Positions 31,664-40,662 of a DNA stretch of 64,000 bases are shown here, piece by piece (the stretch's first letter is position 1; each line of letters begins with the position of its first letter). The stretch comes from VRUE01 sp963703235 (GTDB lineage: Bacteria > Actinomycetota > Thermoleophilia > Solirubrobacterales > 70-9). Below the pieces are notes generated by a model. It was not told the origin of the DNA. It worked only from the letters and a program-made list of their open reading frames with translations, and did not search any database. The translations under genes and the position numbers were made by a program. Location: contig OY969802.1 of NCBI GenBank assembly GCA_963703235.1, positions 1,736,001 to 1,800,000 of the forward strand, in the 5' to 3' direction.

Positions 31664-32508
31664 TAGCGCGACTTCTTCTTTCCGCGGCGACGGCCGCGCA
31701 CGATGTAGCGGTCCGACTGCTTGCCCTTCTTGCGGGTGCGGTAGCCGAGCGTTGGCTTGCCCCACGGCGTGACCGGGTGGCCGCCGGGAGTGTGGTGCGC
31801 CTCGCCGCCACCGTGCGGGTGGTCGACCGGGTTCATCGCGACGCCGCGGGTCTGCGGGCGCTTGCCTTTGTGGCGGCTGCGGCCGGCCTTGCCGATCTTG
31901 ATGTTCTGGTGCTCGGCGTTGGAGAGCGAGCCGACCGTGGCGCGGCACTCGGCGCGGACCAGGCGCATCTCCGAGGACGGCAGCCGCAGGGTGACCATCT
32001 CCCCCTCCTTGGCGACCAGCTGGATCGAGGTGCCCGCGGCGCGGCCCATCTTGCCGCCCTGGCCCGGGACCAGCTCGACGTTGTGGACGATCGTGCCGGT
32101 CGGCATCTCGCGCAAGCTCAACGTGTGGCCGGGCTTGATGTCGGCGCCGTTCCCGGACTGAACCTGGTCGCCGACCGAGAGCCCGGCCGGAGCGAGGATG
32201 TAGCGCTTCTCGCCGTCGGCGTAGTGGAGCAGCGCGATGTAGCAGGTGCGGTTCGGGTCGTACTCGATGCTCGCCACCTTGGCGGGCACGCCGTCCTTCA
32301 GCCGCTTGAAGTCGATCTTGCGGTAGCGGCGCTTGGCGCCGCCGCCGCGATGGCGGGCAGTGACGCGGCCGTTGGAGTTACGACCGCCGGACTTGCGCAG
32401 CCCTTCGGTCAGCTTTGCCTCCGGCTCCGACGCGGTCAATTGCTCGCGCAGCGGGTAGGTGGCGAAGCGGCGCCCGGGGCTGGTTGGTTTCGTTTTGCGG
32501 TTCGGCAT
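31663..32508 (-). CDS. rplB: 50S ribosomal protein L2 (uL2)
   Basis: 281 residues. MPNRKTKPTSPGRRFATYPL, then GRNSNGRVTARHRGGGAKRR and the C-terminal catalytic-region signature VAMNPVDHPHGGGEAHHTPG. L2 is required for subunit association and supports peptidyl transfer. It lies 10 bp after rplW. No anomaly seen. Confidence 0.98.
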   Translation of the reverse strand: MPNRKTKPTSPGRRFATYPLREQLTASEPEAKLTEGLRKSGGRNSNGRVTARHRGGGAKRRYRKIDFKRLKDGVPAKVASIEYDPNRTCYIALLHYADGEKRYILAPAGLSVGDQVQSGNGADIKPGHTLSLREMPTGTIVHNVELVPGQGGKMGRAAGTSIQLVAKEGEMVTLRLPSSEMRLVRAECRATVGSLSNAEHQNIKIGKAGRSRHKGKRPQTRGVAMNPVDHPHGGGEAHHTPGGHPVTPWGKPTLGYRTRKKGKQSDRYIVRGRRRGKKKSR

Positions 32509-32518
32509 CGTCAGTCCC

Positions 32519-32812
32519 CTACGCGGTCTCCGCGCCCTCGAACAGCTCGATCCGCTCGCCCGGGGCGAGCTGGACGACGGCCTTCTTCCAGCCCCGCGTC
32601 CGGCCTTTGGTCAGACCGCGGCGCTTCGGCTTGGCATGGACCTTGGCGGTGCGGACGGCAGCGACGTCGACGTCGAAGATCTCTTCGACCGCGGCGGCGA
32701 TCTGGGTCTTGTGGGCGCGGTCGTTGACCCTGAACGTGTACTTGCCCTCGGCGATCAGCGCGTAGCTCTTCTCCGAGACGACCGGGCGGATGAGGACGTT
32801 GCGAGCGTCCAT
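32519..32812 (-). CDS. rplW: 50S ribosomal protein L23 (uL23)
   Basis: 97 residues: MDARNVLIRPVVSEKSYALI, then YTFRVNDRAHKTQIAAAVEE and the basic KPKRRGLTKGRTRGWKKAVV. L23 lies at the tunnel exit and docks trigger factor and SRP. The start is ATG 32812, sharing one base with the rplD stop (TGATG); the longer open frame is a shadow of rplD. No anomaly seen. Confidence 0.97.
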   Translation of the reverse strand: MDARNVLIRPVVSEKSYALIAEGKYTFRVNDRAHKTQIAAAVEEIFDVDVAAVRTAKVHAKPKRRGLTKGRTRGWKKAVVQLAPGERIELFEGAETA

Positions 32813-33423
32813 CAGCTCAGCCTCCCCTTCAGCGTCTCCAGAGCGCTCTCGGAGAGGACCAGCGAGGCGGCGCCGATCACGTCGGCGACGCCGATCGCTC
32901 CGACCTCGGCGACGGTGACCCGCTCGATGTTGCGGAAGCTCTTCAGGGCGCCGGTCTCCTCGCCGCTGAGGACGACCAGCGTCGGCTGCCTGGCGCCCCA
33001 TTTCTGCAGGGCGCTCGCCGCGGCTTTGGTCGAGGGGGTGTCGTAGGCGGACGGGTCGAGCACGGCGACGCTGTCCCGCTCGGCGTGGACCGAGAGCGCC
33101 GCCCGCATCGCCTTGCGCCGTGCCTTGCGGTTGACCTTGACGTTGTAGTGGCGCGGCTTCGGGCCGAAGGCGACGCCGCCGCCGAAGCGGTTGGGGACGC
33201 CGAGCGAGCCGGCACGGGCGCGGCCGGTTCCCTTTTGCCGCCAGGCCTTGGCGGTGGTGAAAGAGACCTCGCCGCGGGTCAGGGTCGAGGCGGTGCCGCG
33301 GCGGCGCGAGGCGAGGTCGGCCCGCGCCGTCTCGTGCACCAGCGACTGGTGGAAGGGCTCGGCGAAGAGCTCTTTGGGCAGGTCGGCCTTCGTGGTCTTG
33401 CCGAGCACGGCGGCTTTAGCCAT
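32812..33423 (-). CDS. rplD: 50S ribosomal protein L4 (uL4)
   Basis: 203 residues. The extended loop reaching into the exit tunnel includes RGEVSFTTAKAWRQKGTGRA and AFGPKPRHYNVKVNRKARRK; the C-terminal part has LVVLSGEETGALKSFRNIER. In Escherichia coli L4 also represses the S10 operon; whether that applies here is unknown. The start overlaps the rplC end by 8 bp. Confidence 0.97.
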   Translation of the reverse strand: MAKAAVLGKTTKADLPKELFAEPFHQSLVHETARADLASRRRGTASTLTRGEVSFTTAKAWRQKGTGRARAGSLGVPNRFGGGVAFGPKPRHYNVKVNRKARRKAMRAALSVHAERDSVAVLDPSAYDTPSTKAAASALQKWGARQPTLVVLSGEETGALKSFRNIERVTVAEVGAIGVADVIGAASLVLSESALETLKGRLS

Positions 33424-34045
33424 CGGTCCTCACCTCGACCACAGCGTTGCGCGAGCCCGGCACCGAGCCCTTGACCAGCAGCAGGTTGCGCTCGGCGTCG
33501 ACCTCGGCGACCTCGAGGCCCTTCTGGGTCCTCCGCTTGTTGCCCATCTGGCCGGGCATCCGCATCCCTTTGAAGACGCGGGCGGGGAAGGCGCTGGCCC
33601 CGATCGAGCCCGGCGCCCGCACGTTGTGGGAGCCGTGGCTGACCGGGCCGCGGCTGAAGTTGTGGCGCTTGATGCCGCCCTGGAAGCCCTTGCCGATCGA
33701 GATCCCGGAGACCTTCACCTTCTGGCCGGCCTCGAAGGAGGCGACGGTGACGTCGTCGCCGACCTTGGGGCTCTCCTCGCCGCCGAGGTCCTCGTCGCGG
33801 AACTCGACCAGGTGCCGCATCGGCGCCGCTCCGGCCTTCTTCAGGTGGCCCAGCTCGGCCTTGCTCAGCTTGCCCTCGCCGACCTCGTCGAAGGCGAGCT
33901 GCACGGCGGCGTAGCCGTCGCGCTCGGCGTCCCGGACCGCGGTCACCTTGCAGGGCCCGGCCTCGATCACGGTCACCGGCACGACCGAGCCGTCCTCGCG
34001 GAAGACCTGCGTCATGCCGAGCTTCTTGCCGAGGATCGCAGCCAT
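33416..34045 (-). CDS. rplC: 50S ribosomal protein L3 (uL3)
   Basis: 209 residues. MAAILGKKLGMTQVFREDGS is the usual start; KGFQGGIKRHNFSRGPVSHG and PGSIGASAFPARVFKGMRMP form the conserved loop that reaches the peptidyl transferase centre. It follows rpsJ by 7 bp. No anomaly seen. Confidence 0.98.
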   Translation of the reverse strand: MAAILGKKLGMTQVFREDGSVVPVTVIEAGPCKVTAVRDAERDGYAAVQLAFDEVGEGKLSKAELGHLKKAGAAPMRHLVEFRDEDLGGEESPKVGDDVTVASFEAGQKVKVSGISIGKGFQGGIKRHNFSRGPVSHGSHNVRAPGSIGASAFPARVFKGMRMPGQMGNKRRTQKGLEVAEVDAERNLLLVKGSVPGSRNAVVEVRTDG

Positions 34046-34052
34046 ATGACCA

Positions 34053-34373
34053 CTAGAGGCGGATCTCGATGTCGACGCCGGCCGGCAGCGAGTCGAGGCG
34101 CTGCAGCGAGTCGACGGTTTTCGGCGAAGGCTGGAGGATGTCGATCAGCCGCTTGTGGGTGCGGATCTCGAAGTGCTCGCGCGAGTCCTTGTCCTTGAAC
34201 GGCGAGCGGATCACGCAGTAGACGTTTTTTTCGGTCGGCAGCGGCACCGGGCCGGAGACGCTGGCGCCGGTGCGCTCCGCGGTCTCGACGATCTCGCGGG
34301 CAGCCCGATCTATGGCGTCGTGGTCATACGCCTTCAGTCGGATTCGGATTTTCTGGGCCGCGATCGTCGCCAC
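34053..34373 (-). CDS. rpsJ: 30S ribosomal protein S10 (uS10)
   Basis: 106 residues, first gene of the S10 operon. The start is GTG 34373 (MATIAAQKIRIRLKAYDHDA) with GAGG 8 nt upstream. GPVPLPTEKNVYCVIRSPFK and FEIRTHKRLIDI are conserved. S10 is part of the 30S head and, as NusE, of the antitermination complex with NusB. It is preceded by a structured 150-bp leader after tuf. Confidence 0.97.
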   Translation of the reverse strand: MATIAAQKIRIRLKAYDHDAIDRAAREIVETAERTGASVSGPVPLPTEKNVYCVIRSPFKDKDSREHFEIRTHKRLIDILQPSPKTVDSLQRLDSLPAGVDIEIRL

Positions 34374-34396
34374 GGTTATTTCCTCTTTTTCTCCTT

Positions 34397-34455
34397 GCGC
34401 GGTCCTTACCGCGCCGAAAGGGCGCCGCCCCCTGATGGTGGGGCGCCGCCCCCTG
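34397..34455 (-). promoter_or_regulatory. Structured leader upstream of the S10 operon
   Basis: GCGCGGT/ACCGCGC (34397-34403/34408-34414) makes a tight 7-bp hairpin just before the rpsJ ribosome binding site. Next to it a 15-bp direct repeat GGGCGCCGCCCCCTG occurs twice (34420-34434 and 34441-34455), which can form GCCCC/GGGGC pairing. Position suggests control of the S10 operon; the ligand, if any, is unknown. Confidence 0.4.
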
Positions 34456-34478
34456 GTCGTATGTCTTTTAAATTTTCT

Positions 34479-34514
34479 CGCCGCGAAAGCGGCGGGGCGG
34501 GCGAATGCCCGCCC
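34479..34514 (-). terminator. Double hairpin after tuf
   Basis: Two adjacent stems follow the tuf stop on the minus strand: GGGCGGGC/GCCCGCCC with a 4-nt loop (34495-34514) and CGCCGC/GCGGCG with a GAAA-type loop (34479-34494), then an A/T-rich run. This could be a partial terminator separating tuf from the S10 operon. Confidence 0.5.
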
Positions 34515-34529
34515 TTGATGCTGGCGGTG

Positions 34530-35714
34530 TTACTCGATGACCTCGGAGACGACCCCCGAGCCGACCGTGCGGCCGCCCTCGCGGATCGCGAAGCGCAGGC
34601 CCTGGTCCATGGCGATCGGCTGAATCAGCTCGATCGTCATCTGGACGTTGTCGCCCGGCATCACCATCTCGGTCCCCTCGGGGAGGTTGGCGATCCCGGT
34701 CACGTCCGTGGTGCGGAAGTAGAACTGAGGCCGGTAGCCGGAGAAGAACGGGGTGTGACGACCGCCCTCCTCCTTCTTCAGGCAGTAGACCTCCGCTTTG
34801 AACTTGGTGTGCGGCGTGATCGAGCCCGGCTTGCAGAGCACCTGCCCGCGCTCGATCTCCTCGCGCTTGGTGCCGCGCAGGAGGGCGCCGATGTTGTCGC
34901 CCGCCTGGCCCTGGTCGAGGATCTTGCGGAACATCTCGACCCCGGTGACGACGGTTTTGGTCGTGTCCTTCATGCCGACGATCTCGACCTCGTCACCGCT
35001 GTTGACGATCCCCTGCTCGACGCGGCCGGTGGCGACCGTGCCGCGGCCGGTGATCGAGAAGATGTCCTCGATCGGCATCAGGAAGGGCTTGTCCAGCTCG
35101 CGCACCGGCTCCGGGATGTAGGAGTCGAGCGCTTCGGCAAGTTCGAAGATCGCTTTCTGGGCGTCTTCGTCGCCCTCCAGCGCCTTCAGCGCCGAGCCTT
35201 TGACGATCGGGGTGTCGTCGCCCGGGAAGTCGTACTCGTCGAGCAGTTCCTTGACCTCCTCCTCGACCAGCTCGACCAGTTCGTCGTCGTCTACCTGGTC
35301 GATCTTGTTGAGGAAGACGACCACGTGCGGGACGTTGACCTGGCGGGCGAGCAGGATGTGCTCGCGGGTCTGCGGCATGACGCCGTCGGCGGCCGAGACG
35401 ACCAGGATCGCGCCGTCCATCTGGGCGGCGCCGGTGATCATGTTCTTCACGTAGTCGGCGTGGCCGGGGCAGTCGACGTGGGCGTAATGGCGGTTGTCGG
35501 TCTGGTACTCGACGTGGGAGGTCGCGATCGTGATGCCGCGCTCTTTCTCCTCCGGGGCGTTGTCGATCTCCTCGAAGCTTTTCGCCTCGGCGCCGCCTTT
35601 GGTGGAGAGCGTCTTCGTGATCGCGGCCGTCAGCGTCGTCTTACCGTGGTCGATGTGACCGATCGTGCCGACGTTCACATGCGGCTTGTCGCGCTCGAAC
35701 TTCTCCTTTGACAT
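34530..35714 (-). CDS. tuf: Translation elongation factor Tu
   Basis: 394 residues, full length. GTPase that delivers aminoacyl-tRNA to the ribosome. G1 is GHIDHGKTT (19-27), G2 includes RGITIATSHVEY, G3 is DCPGH, G4 is NKID; domains II and III follow (MPIEDIFSITGRGTVATGRV, and the C-terminal AIREGGRTVGSGVVSEVIE). It is preceded by GGAGAG at good spacing and lies 74 bp after fusA, matching the usual fusA-tuf order. The frame is clean. Confidence 0.98.
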   Translation of the reverse strand: MSKEKFERDKPHVNVGTIGHIDHGKTTLTAAITKTLSTKGGAEAKSFEEIDNAPEEKERGITIATSHVEYQTDNRHYAHVDCPGHADYVKNMITGAAQMDGAILVVSAADGVMPQTREHILLARQVNVPHVVVFLNKIDQVDDDELVELVEEEVKELLDEYDFPGDDTPIVKGSALKALEGDEDAQKAIFELAEALDSYIPEPVRELDKPFLMPIEDIFSITGRGTVATGRVEQGIVNSGDEVEIVGMKDTTKTVVTGVEMFRKILDQGQAGDNIGALLRGTKREEIERGQVLCKPGSITPHTKFKAEVYCLKKEEGGRHTPFFSGYRPQFYFRTTDVTGIANLPEGTEMVMPGDNVQMTIELIQPIAMDQGLRFAIREGGRTVGSGVVSEVIE

Positions 35715-35788
35715 CTGCTCTCCGTTCTACCTTTCCAAGTTGGGTTTATTCCGTGGTCTGCGGGCGAACCTGGGAAATATAGCCAGAA

Positions 35789-37900
<2,112 letters not shown>

Positions 37901-37984
37901 GGTCTTAAGGTAATTGGCTTGAAGCGAAAACGAGAGTCGGGGAAAAAATCAAAGCCGGTCGGCAAGAACCGCCGCGGTCGGCGC

Positions 37985-39061
37985 ATGAAAAAGGCCCTCG
38001 CGGGCCCGGCGAAACGAACTGCAAAAAAGAAGCCTGAGCGACGGGCGATGATAGCAGCGGTTCGGCGCCGTGCAATGGTCGTGCGGGTACGTGCAGAGGC
38101 CTGGACCCGGGCTGTCGACCGGCGGGCCAACGCGGTGCTGGTCGGGGTGCCGCGGGTGAGGGCCTGGACGCGAGCCGCGGATCGCCGCGCCAACGCCCTG
38201 CTGCTGCGCAGCTGGCCCCATCTCGAGCGCATCCTGCGCGCTCTGCGGCGGCTGGCGTCGCGCGCTTGGCGCCGCCTGCGGCCGCTCGCCGTGCGGCTCT
38301 TCCGCCTGCTCTCCAGGCTGGAACGCAGGTTGCTGCGGGTTCGCGACCTCGTGGTCCGCGGCGCGACCCGAGCCAGTGCCGTGCTGACGCCGCAGCGGGC
38401 GATCGGCCTCGTCGTCGTCGCCTCTGCCGCCTGCCTTGCGGTATCCCAATTCGTCGAGTACCGCGCGGTCGAGGTCGGCCAGCCCGGCTACGCGGGGCTG
38501 CCGGCGGCGACCCCGCCCACCGTCGCCGCCGAGACGGCGGGCGAGGCCCACGCCTACCTGCTGCTGCCGGTGGCGCTGCTGGCCGCCGCGCTGGCGCTGC
38601 TGGCAATGCGCACCCCCCGCCGACGGGCCGAGAACGTCCAAATAGCGGACGTTTCAGGCCCGTCGGCGGATCGACGTGGGCAAGGGCTTGGGCGCCTCGT
38701 CTTCGTGCTCGGGGCGCTCACGCTCGCCGTCGTCCTCCTGGTCGACCTGCCGGCCGGGCTCGACGCCGGCGCCGAGACCTCGCGTTTCTCCGGCGCCACC
38801 GCGGTCCTCTTCGAGGGCTTCTACGCCGAGATCGCCGCCGCGGCCGGCCTGATGCTGGGAGGCGCGCTCCTGGTTGTGGCCCCGAAAGCGGCGGCCCGCT
38901 ACCATGCGCGCCCGTGCCGAACACGAACCAACTCATTCGCAAGGGCCGCAAGCGCCCTAAGAAGAAGACGACGACGCCGGGCCTCAAGTCGGGCCAGGGC
39001 AACAAGAAGAAGGTCGCGGCGCCGCAGCGGCGGGGTGTCTGCACCCGCGTCGCCACGGTGA
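37985..39061 (+). CDS. Membrane protein upstream of rpsL, unknown function
   Basis: About 350 residues if started at ATG 37985 (the frame opens at TTG 37919; later ATGs at 38048 and 38075 are also possible). An Arg-rich cytoplasmic region contains a tandem duplication (AWTRAVDRRANAVL, then AWTRAADRRANALL), followed by four hydrophobic segments (IGLVVVASAACLAVSQF, YLLLPVALLAAALALLAM, RLVFVLGALTLAVVLLVDL, AAAAGLMLGGALLVV). A 53-bp palindrome is read through between helices 2 and 3. The frame has no stop until 39061, so it overlaps rpsL by 148 bp, and its last 48 residues are a shadow of rpsL. Not recognised. Confidence 0.5.
   Translation: MKKALAGPAKRTAKKKPERRAMIAAVRRRAMVVRVRAEAWTRAVDRRANAVLVGVPRVRAWTRAADRRANALLLRSWPHLERILRALRRLASRAWRRLRPLAVRLFRLLSRLERRLLRVRDLVVRGATRASAVLTPQRAIGLVVVASAACLAVSQFVEYRAVEVGQPGYAGLPAATPPTVAAETAGEAHAYLLLPVALLAAALALLAMRTPRRRAENVQIADVSGPSADRRGQGLGRLVFVLGALTLAVVLLVDLPAGLDAGAETSRFSGATAVLFEGFYAEIAAAAGLMLGGALLVVAPKAAARYHARPCRTRTNSFARAASALRRRRRRRASSRARATRRRSRRRSGGVSAPASPR
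38048..38075 (-). promoter_or_regulatory. Putative fusA promoter
   Basis: On the minus strand, TTGCAC (38075-38070) and TATCAT (38053-38048) are separated by 16 bp and resemble sigma-70 type -35 and -10 elements. Transcription would start about 140 bp upstream of fusA. The site lies inside the open frame of the divergent membrane gene, which argues that the true start of that gene is further in. Confidence 0.45.
38617..38669. repeat. 53-bp intragenic palindrome, family B copy 2
   Basis: Arms CCGCCGACGGGCC (38617-38629) and GGCCCGTCGGCGG (38657-38669), identical to the copy at 8020-8072. The total length is the same (53 bp), the loop CAAATAG is the same when read with the host gene, but the inner stem sequence differs (AACGTCC against GGACGTT). 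It is read in frame by the membrane protein between two hydrophobic segments. Confidence 0.9.
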
Positions 39062-39309
39062 CGCCGAAGAAGCCGAACTCGGCCCTGCGCAAGATCGCCC
39101 GTGTGCGGTTGACCAACGGGATGGAGGTCACCACCTACATCCCCGGCGAGGGCCACAACCTGCAGGAGCACTCGGTCGTCCTGATCAGGGGTGGGCGGGT
39201 CAAGGATCTGCCGGGCGTCCGCTACAAGGTCGTCCGCGGCACCCTCGACGCCTCTGGCGTTGCCGACCGCAAGCAGTCGCGCTCCCGCTACGGCGTCAAG
39301 GCGAGCTAG
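38914..39309 (+). CDS. rpsL: 30S ribosomal protein S12 (uS12)
   Basis: 131 residues. The GTG start at 38914 (MPNTNQLIRKGRKRPKKKTT) has no Shine-Dalgarno sequence; TACCAT at 38900-38905 could be a -10 element for a leaderless transcript, or translation may couple to the overlapping upstream frame. The decoding-centre segment CTRVATVTPKKPNSALRKIA keeps the lysine and proline residues linked to streptomycin sensitivity, as does GGRVKDLPGVRY. It is encoded divergently from fusA, unlike the usual str operon. Confidence 0.97.
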   Translation: MPNTNQLIRKGRKRPKKKTTTPGLKSGQGNKKKVAAPQRRGVCTRVATVTPKKPNSALRKIARVRLTNGMEVTTYIPGEGHNLQEHSVVLIRGGRVKDLPGVRYKVVRGTLDASGVADRKQSRSRYGVKAS

Positions 39310-39314
39310 AGCCG

Positions 39315-39785
39315 ATGCCGCGCCGTTCCGCAGCCACGATTCGCCCGGTCGAGCCCGACGCCGAGCACCGCAACCGGCTCGTCCAGCAGCTGATCAACAA
39401 GGTTATGCAGGACGGCAAGAAGTCGCTTGCCGAGCGGATCGTCTACGACGCGCTGGCGATCGTCGGCGAGCGCTCAGGCGAGGATCCCGTCGAGACGCTG
39501 GAGGGGGCGATCAAACAGCTGACCCCGGTGCTCGAGGTCCGCTCGCGGCGGGTCGGCGGCGCCACCTACCAGGTGCCGGTGGAGGTACCTGCTCGTCGCG
39601 CCCGCACGCTCGCGGTGCGCTGGCTGGTCGACTACGCCCGCGCCCGGCGCGAATACTCGATGTCGGAGCGCCTCGCCGGCGAGATCCTCGACTCGATCCA
39701 GCAGCAGGGCGGGGCCTGGAAGCGCAAGGACGACATCTACCGCATGGCCCAAGCCAATAAGGCGTTTGCCCACTATCGTTGGTGA
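39315..39785 (+). CDS. rpsG: 30S ribosomal protein S7 (uS7)
   Basis: 156 residues. MPRRSAATIRPVEPDAEHRN, then the S7 core LVQQLINKVMQDGKKSLAER and the beta hairpin RRVGGATYQVPVEV, ending KANKAFAHYRW. S7 nucleates the 30S head and contacts E-site tRNA. It follows rpsL by 5 bp. A long inverted repeat begins at its stop codon, separating it from the next gene, so transcription probably stops here. Confidence 0.98.
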   Translation: MPRRSAATIRPVEPDAEHRNRLVQQLINKVMQDGKKSLAERIVYDALAIVGERSGEDPVETLEGAIKQLTPVLEVRSRRVGGATYQVPVEVPARRARTLAVRWLVDYARARREYSMSERLAGEILDSIQQQGGAWKRKDDIYRMAQANKAFAHYRW

Positions 39786-39900
39786 GGCTGTGAGGACGCG
39801 CCTGGCGGTGTCCTCAGTCGCTCAGATCGGGTCACGCACATAAGTGCGCTCCCCTCACTTCGCTCCCTGCGTCCTTGCCAGCCTCGCCCTCACAGCCTCA
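39783..39900. repeat. Long imperfect palindrome after rpsG
   Basis: TGAGGCTGTGAGG (39783-39795) and its exact complement (39888-39900) bracket a further imperfect stem including AGGACGC/GCGTCCT and an inner GCACATAAGTGC hairpin. Total about 118 bp, similar in size to family A but without the TTTTTCGC core. The left arm begins on the rpsG stop codon. Confidence 0.7.
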
Positions 39901-39914
39901 TCTGAGGTTCGAAA

Positions 39915-40391
39915 ATGAGTAAACCCGTTCTCGCCGTCGACGTAGATGGAGTCATCAGCCTCTTCGGCTTCGACGAGCCACCGGACCGCGGTCAGGCACG
40001 GTTCGAGCTGGTCGACGGGATGGTGCACTGCATCTCGCTGGCGGCCGGGGAGCGGCTGCGGCGGCTGGAAGAGCACTACGAAATGGTCTGGGCGACCGGC
40101 TGGGAGGAGAAAGCCAACTTCTACCTGCCCAACATCCTCGGTCTGCCGGAGCTCCCCGTCCTCAGCTTCGACGGCGCCGCCCGCTTCGGCTCGGCCCACT
40201 GGAAGCTGGGGCCGCTGGACGAGTACGCGAAGGGCCGGCCGGCGGCCTGGATCGACGACAGCTTCGACGAGAGCTGCTACGAGTGGGCACGCGGCCGCGA
40301 CGAGCCGACCCTGCTGGTTCCGACCGAGCCCCACCTCGGCCTCGAAGATGCTCAGGTCGAAGCGCTGAAGGTCTGGGCCGAGGGACTCTGA
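39915..40391 (+). CDS. HAD-superfamily domain protein, RNA-repair-associated type
   Basis: 158 residues. VLAVDVDGVISLFG is HAD motif I (two Asp residues), VWATGWE is motif II, and AAWIDDSFDE is motif IV. This compact form resembles the HAD domain found in Swiss-army-knife RNA repair proteins (HAD_SAK type), where it would act as a phosphatase on nucleic acid ends; that assignment is from motif style only. It stands alone between rpsG and a small membrane protein. Start ATG 39915. Confidence 0.75.
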   Translation: MSKPVLAVDVDGVISLFGFDEPPDRGQARFELVDGMVHCISLAAGERLRRLEEHYEMVWATGWEEKANFYLPNILGLPELPVLSFDGAARFGSAHWKLGPLDEYAKGRPAAWIDDSFDESCYEWARGRDEPTLLVPTEPHLGLEDAQVEALKVWAEGL

Positions 40392-40416
40392 GCCGAGCTG
40401 GCTTTACACTGGCCAG

Positions 40417-40662
40417 GTGGAGGGATTCCTGCCGATCTTCTTCCTGCTGGTCGTTCTGAAGATCCCGGTGCTCGGCGCGCTTTGGCTGATCTGGTGGGCG
40501 AGCAAGGCGCCGGAGGCGGAAGGCAACGCCACCGAGGACTCAGACGAGGGTTTCGGCCGCTGGCGCCCCCAGCGCCCACGCCCCCGTGGTCCTCAGCACG
40601 GGCCAGGTCAGGCCGCCTGCGCGGAACGCCGCTTGCGCTCGCGGTCGATCGTACGCAAGTAG
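40417..40662 (+). CDS. Small single-helix membrane protein, unknown function
   Basis: About 81 residues from GTG 40417. One strong membrane segment (MEGFLPIFFLLVVLKIPVLG, then ALWLIWWAS) is followed by a polar tail with WRPQRPRPRGPQHGPG. TTTACACT just upstream could place the transcription start next to the GTG, giving a leaderless mRNA. The 3' end overlaps the convergent monooxygenase gene by 55 bp. Function unknown. Confidence 0.55.
   Translation: MEGFLPIFFLLVVLKIPVLGALWLIWWASKAPEAEGNATEDSDEGFGRWRPQRPRPRGPQHGPGQAACAERRLRSRSIVRK

Noticed and set aside
34155..35711. 518-codon plus-strand open frame opposite tuf
   Set aside because: Shadow of tuf; the sequence has the Asp/Leu/Val/Gly/Arg-rich bias typical of reversed GC-rich genes.
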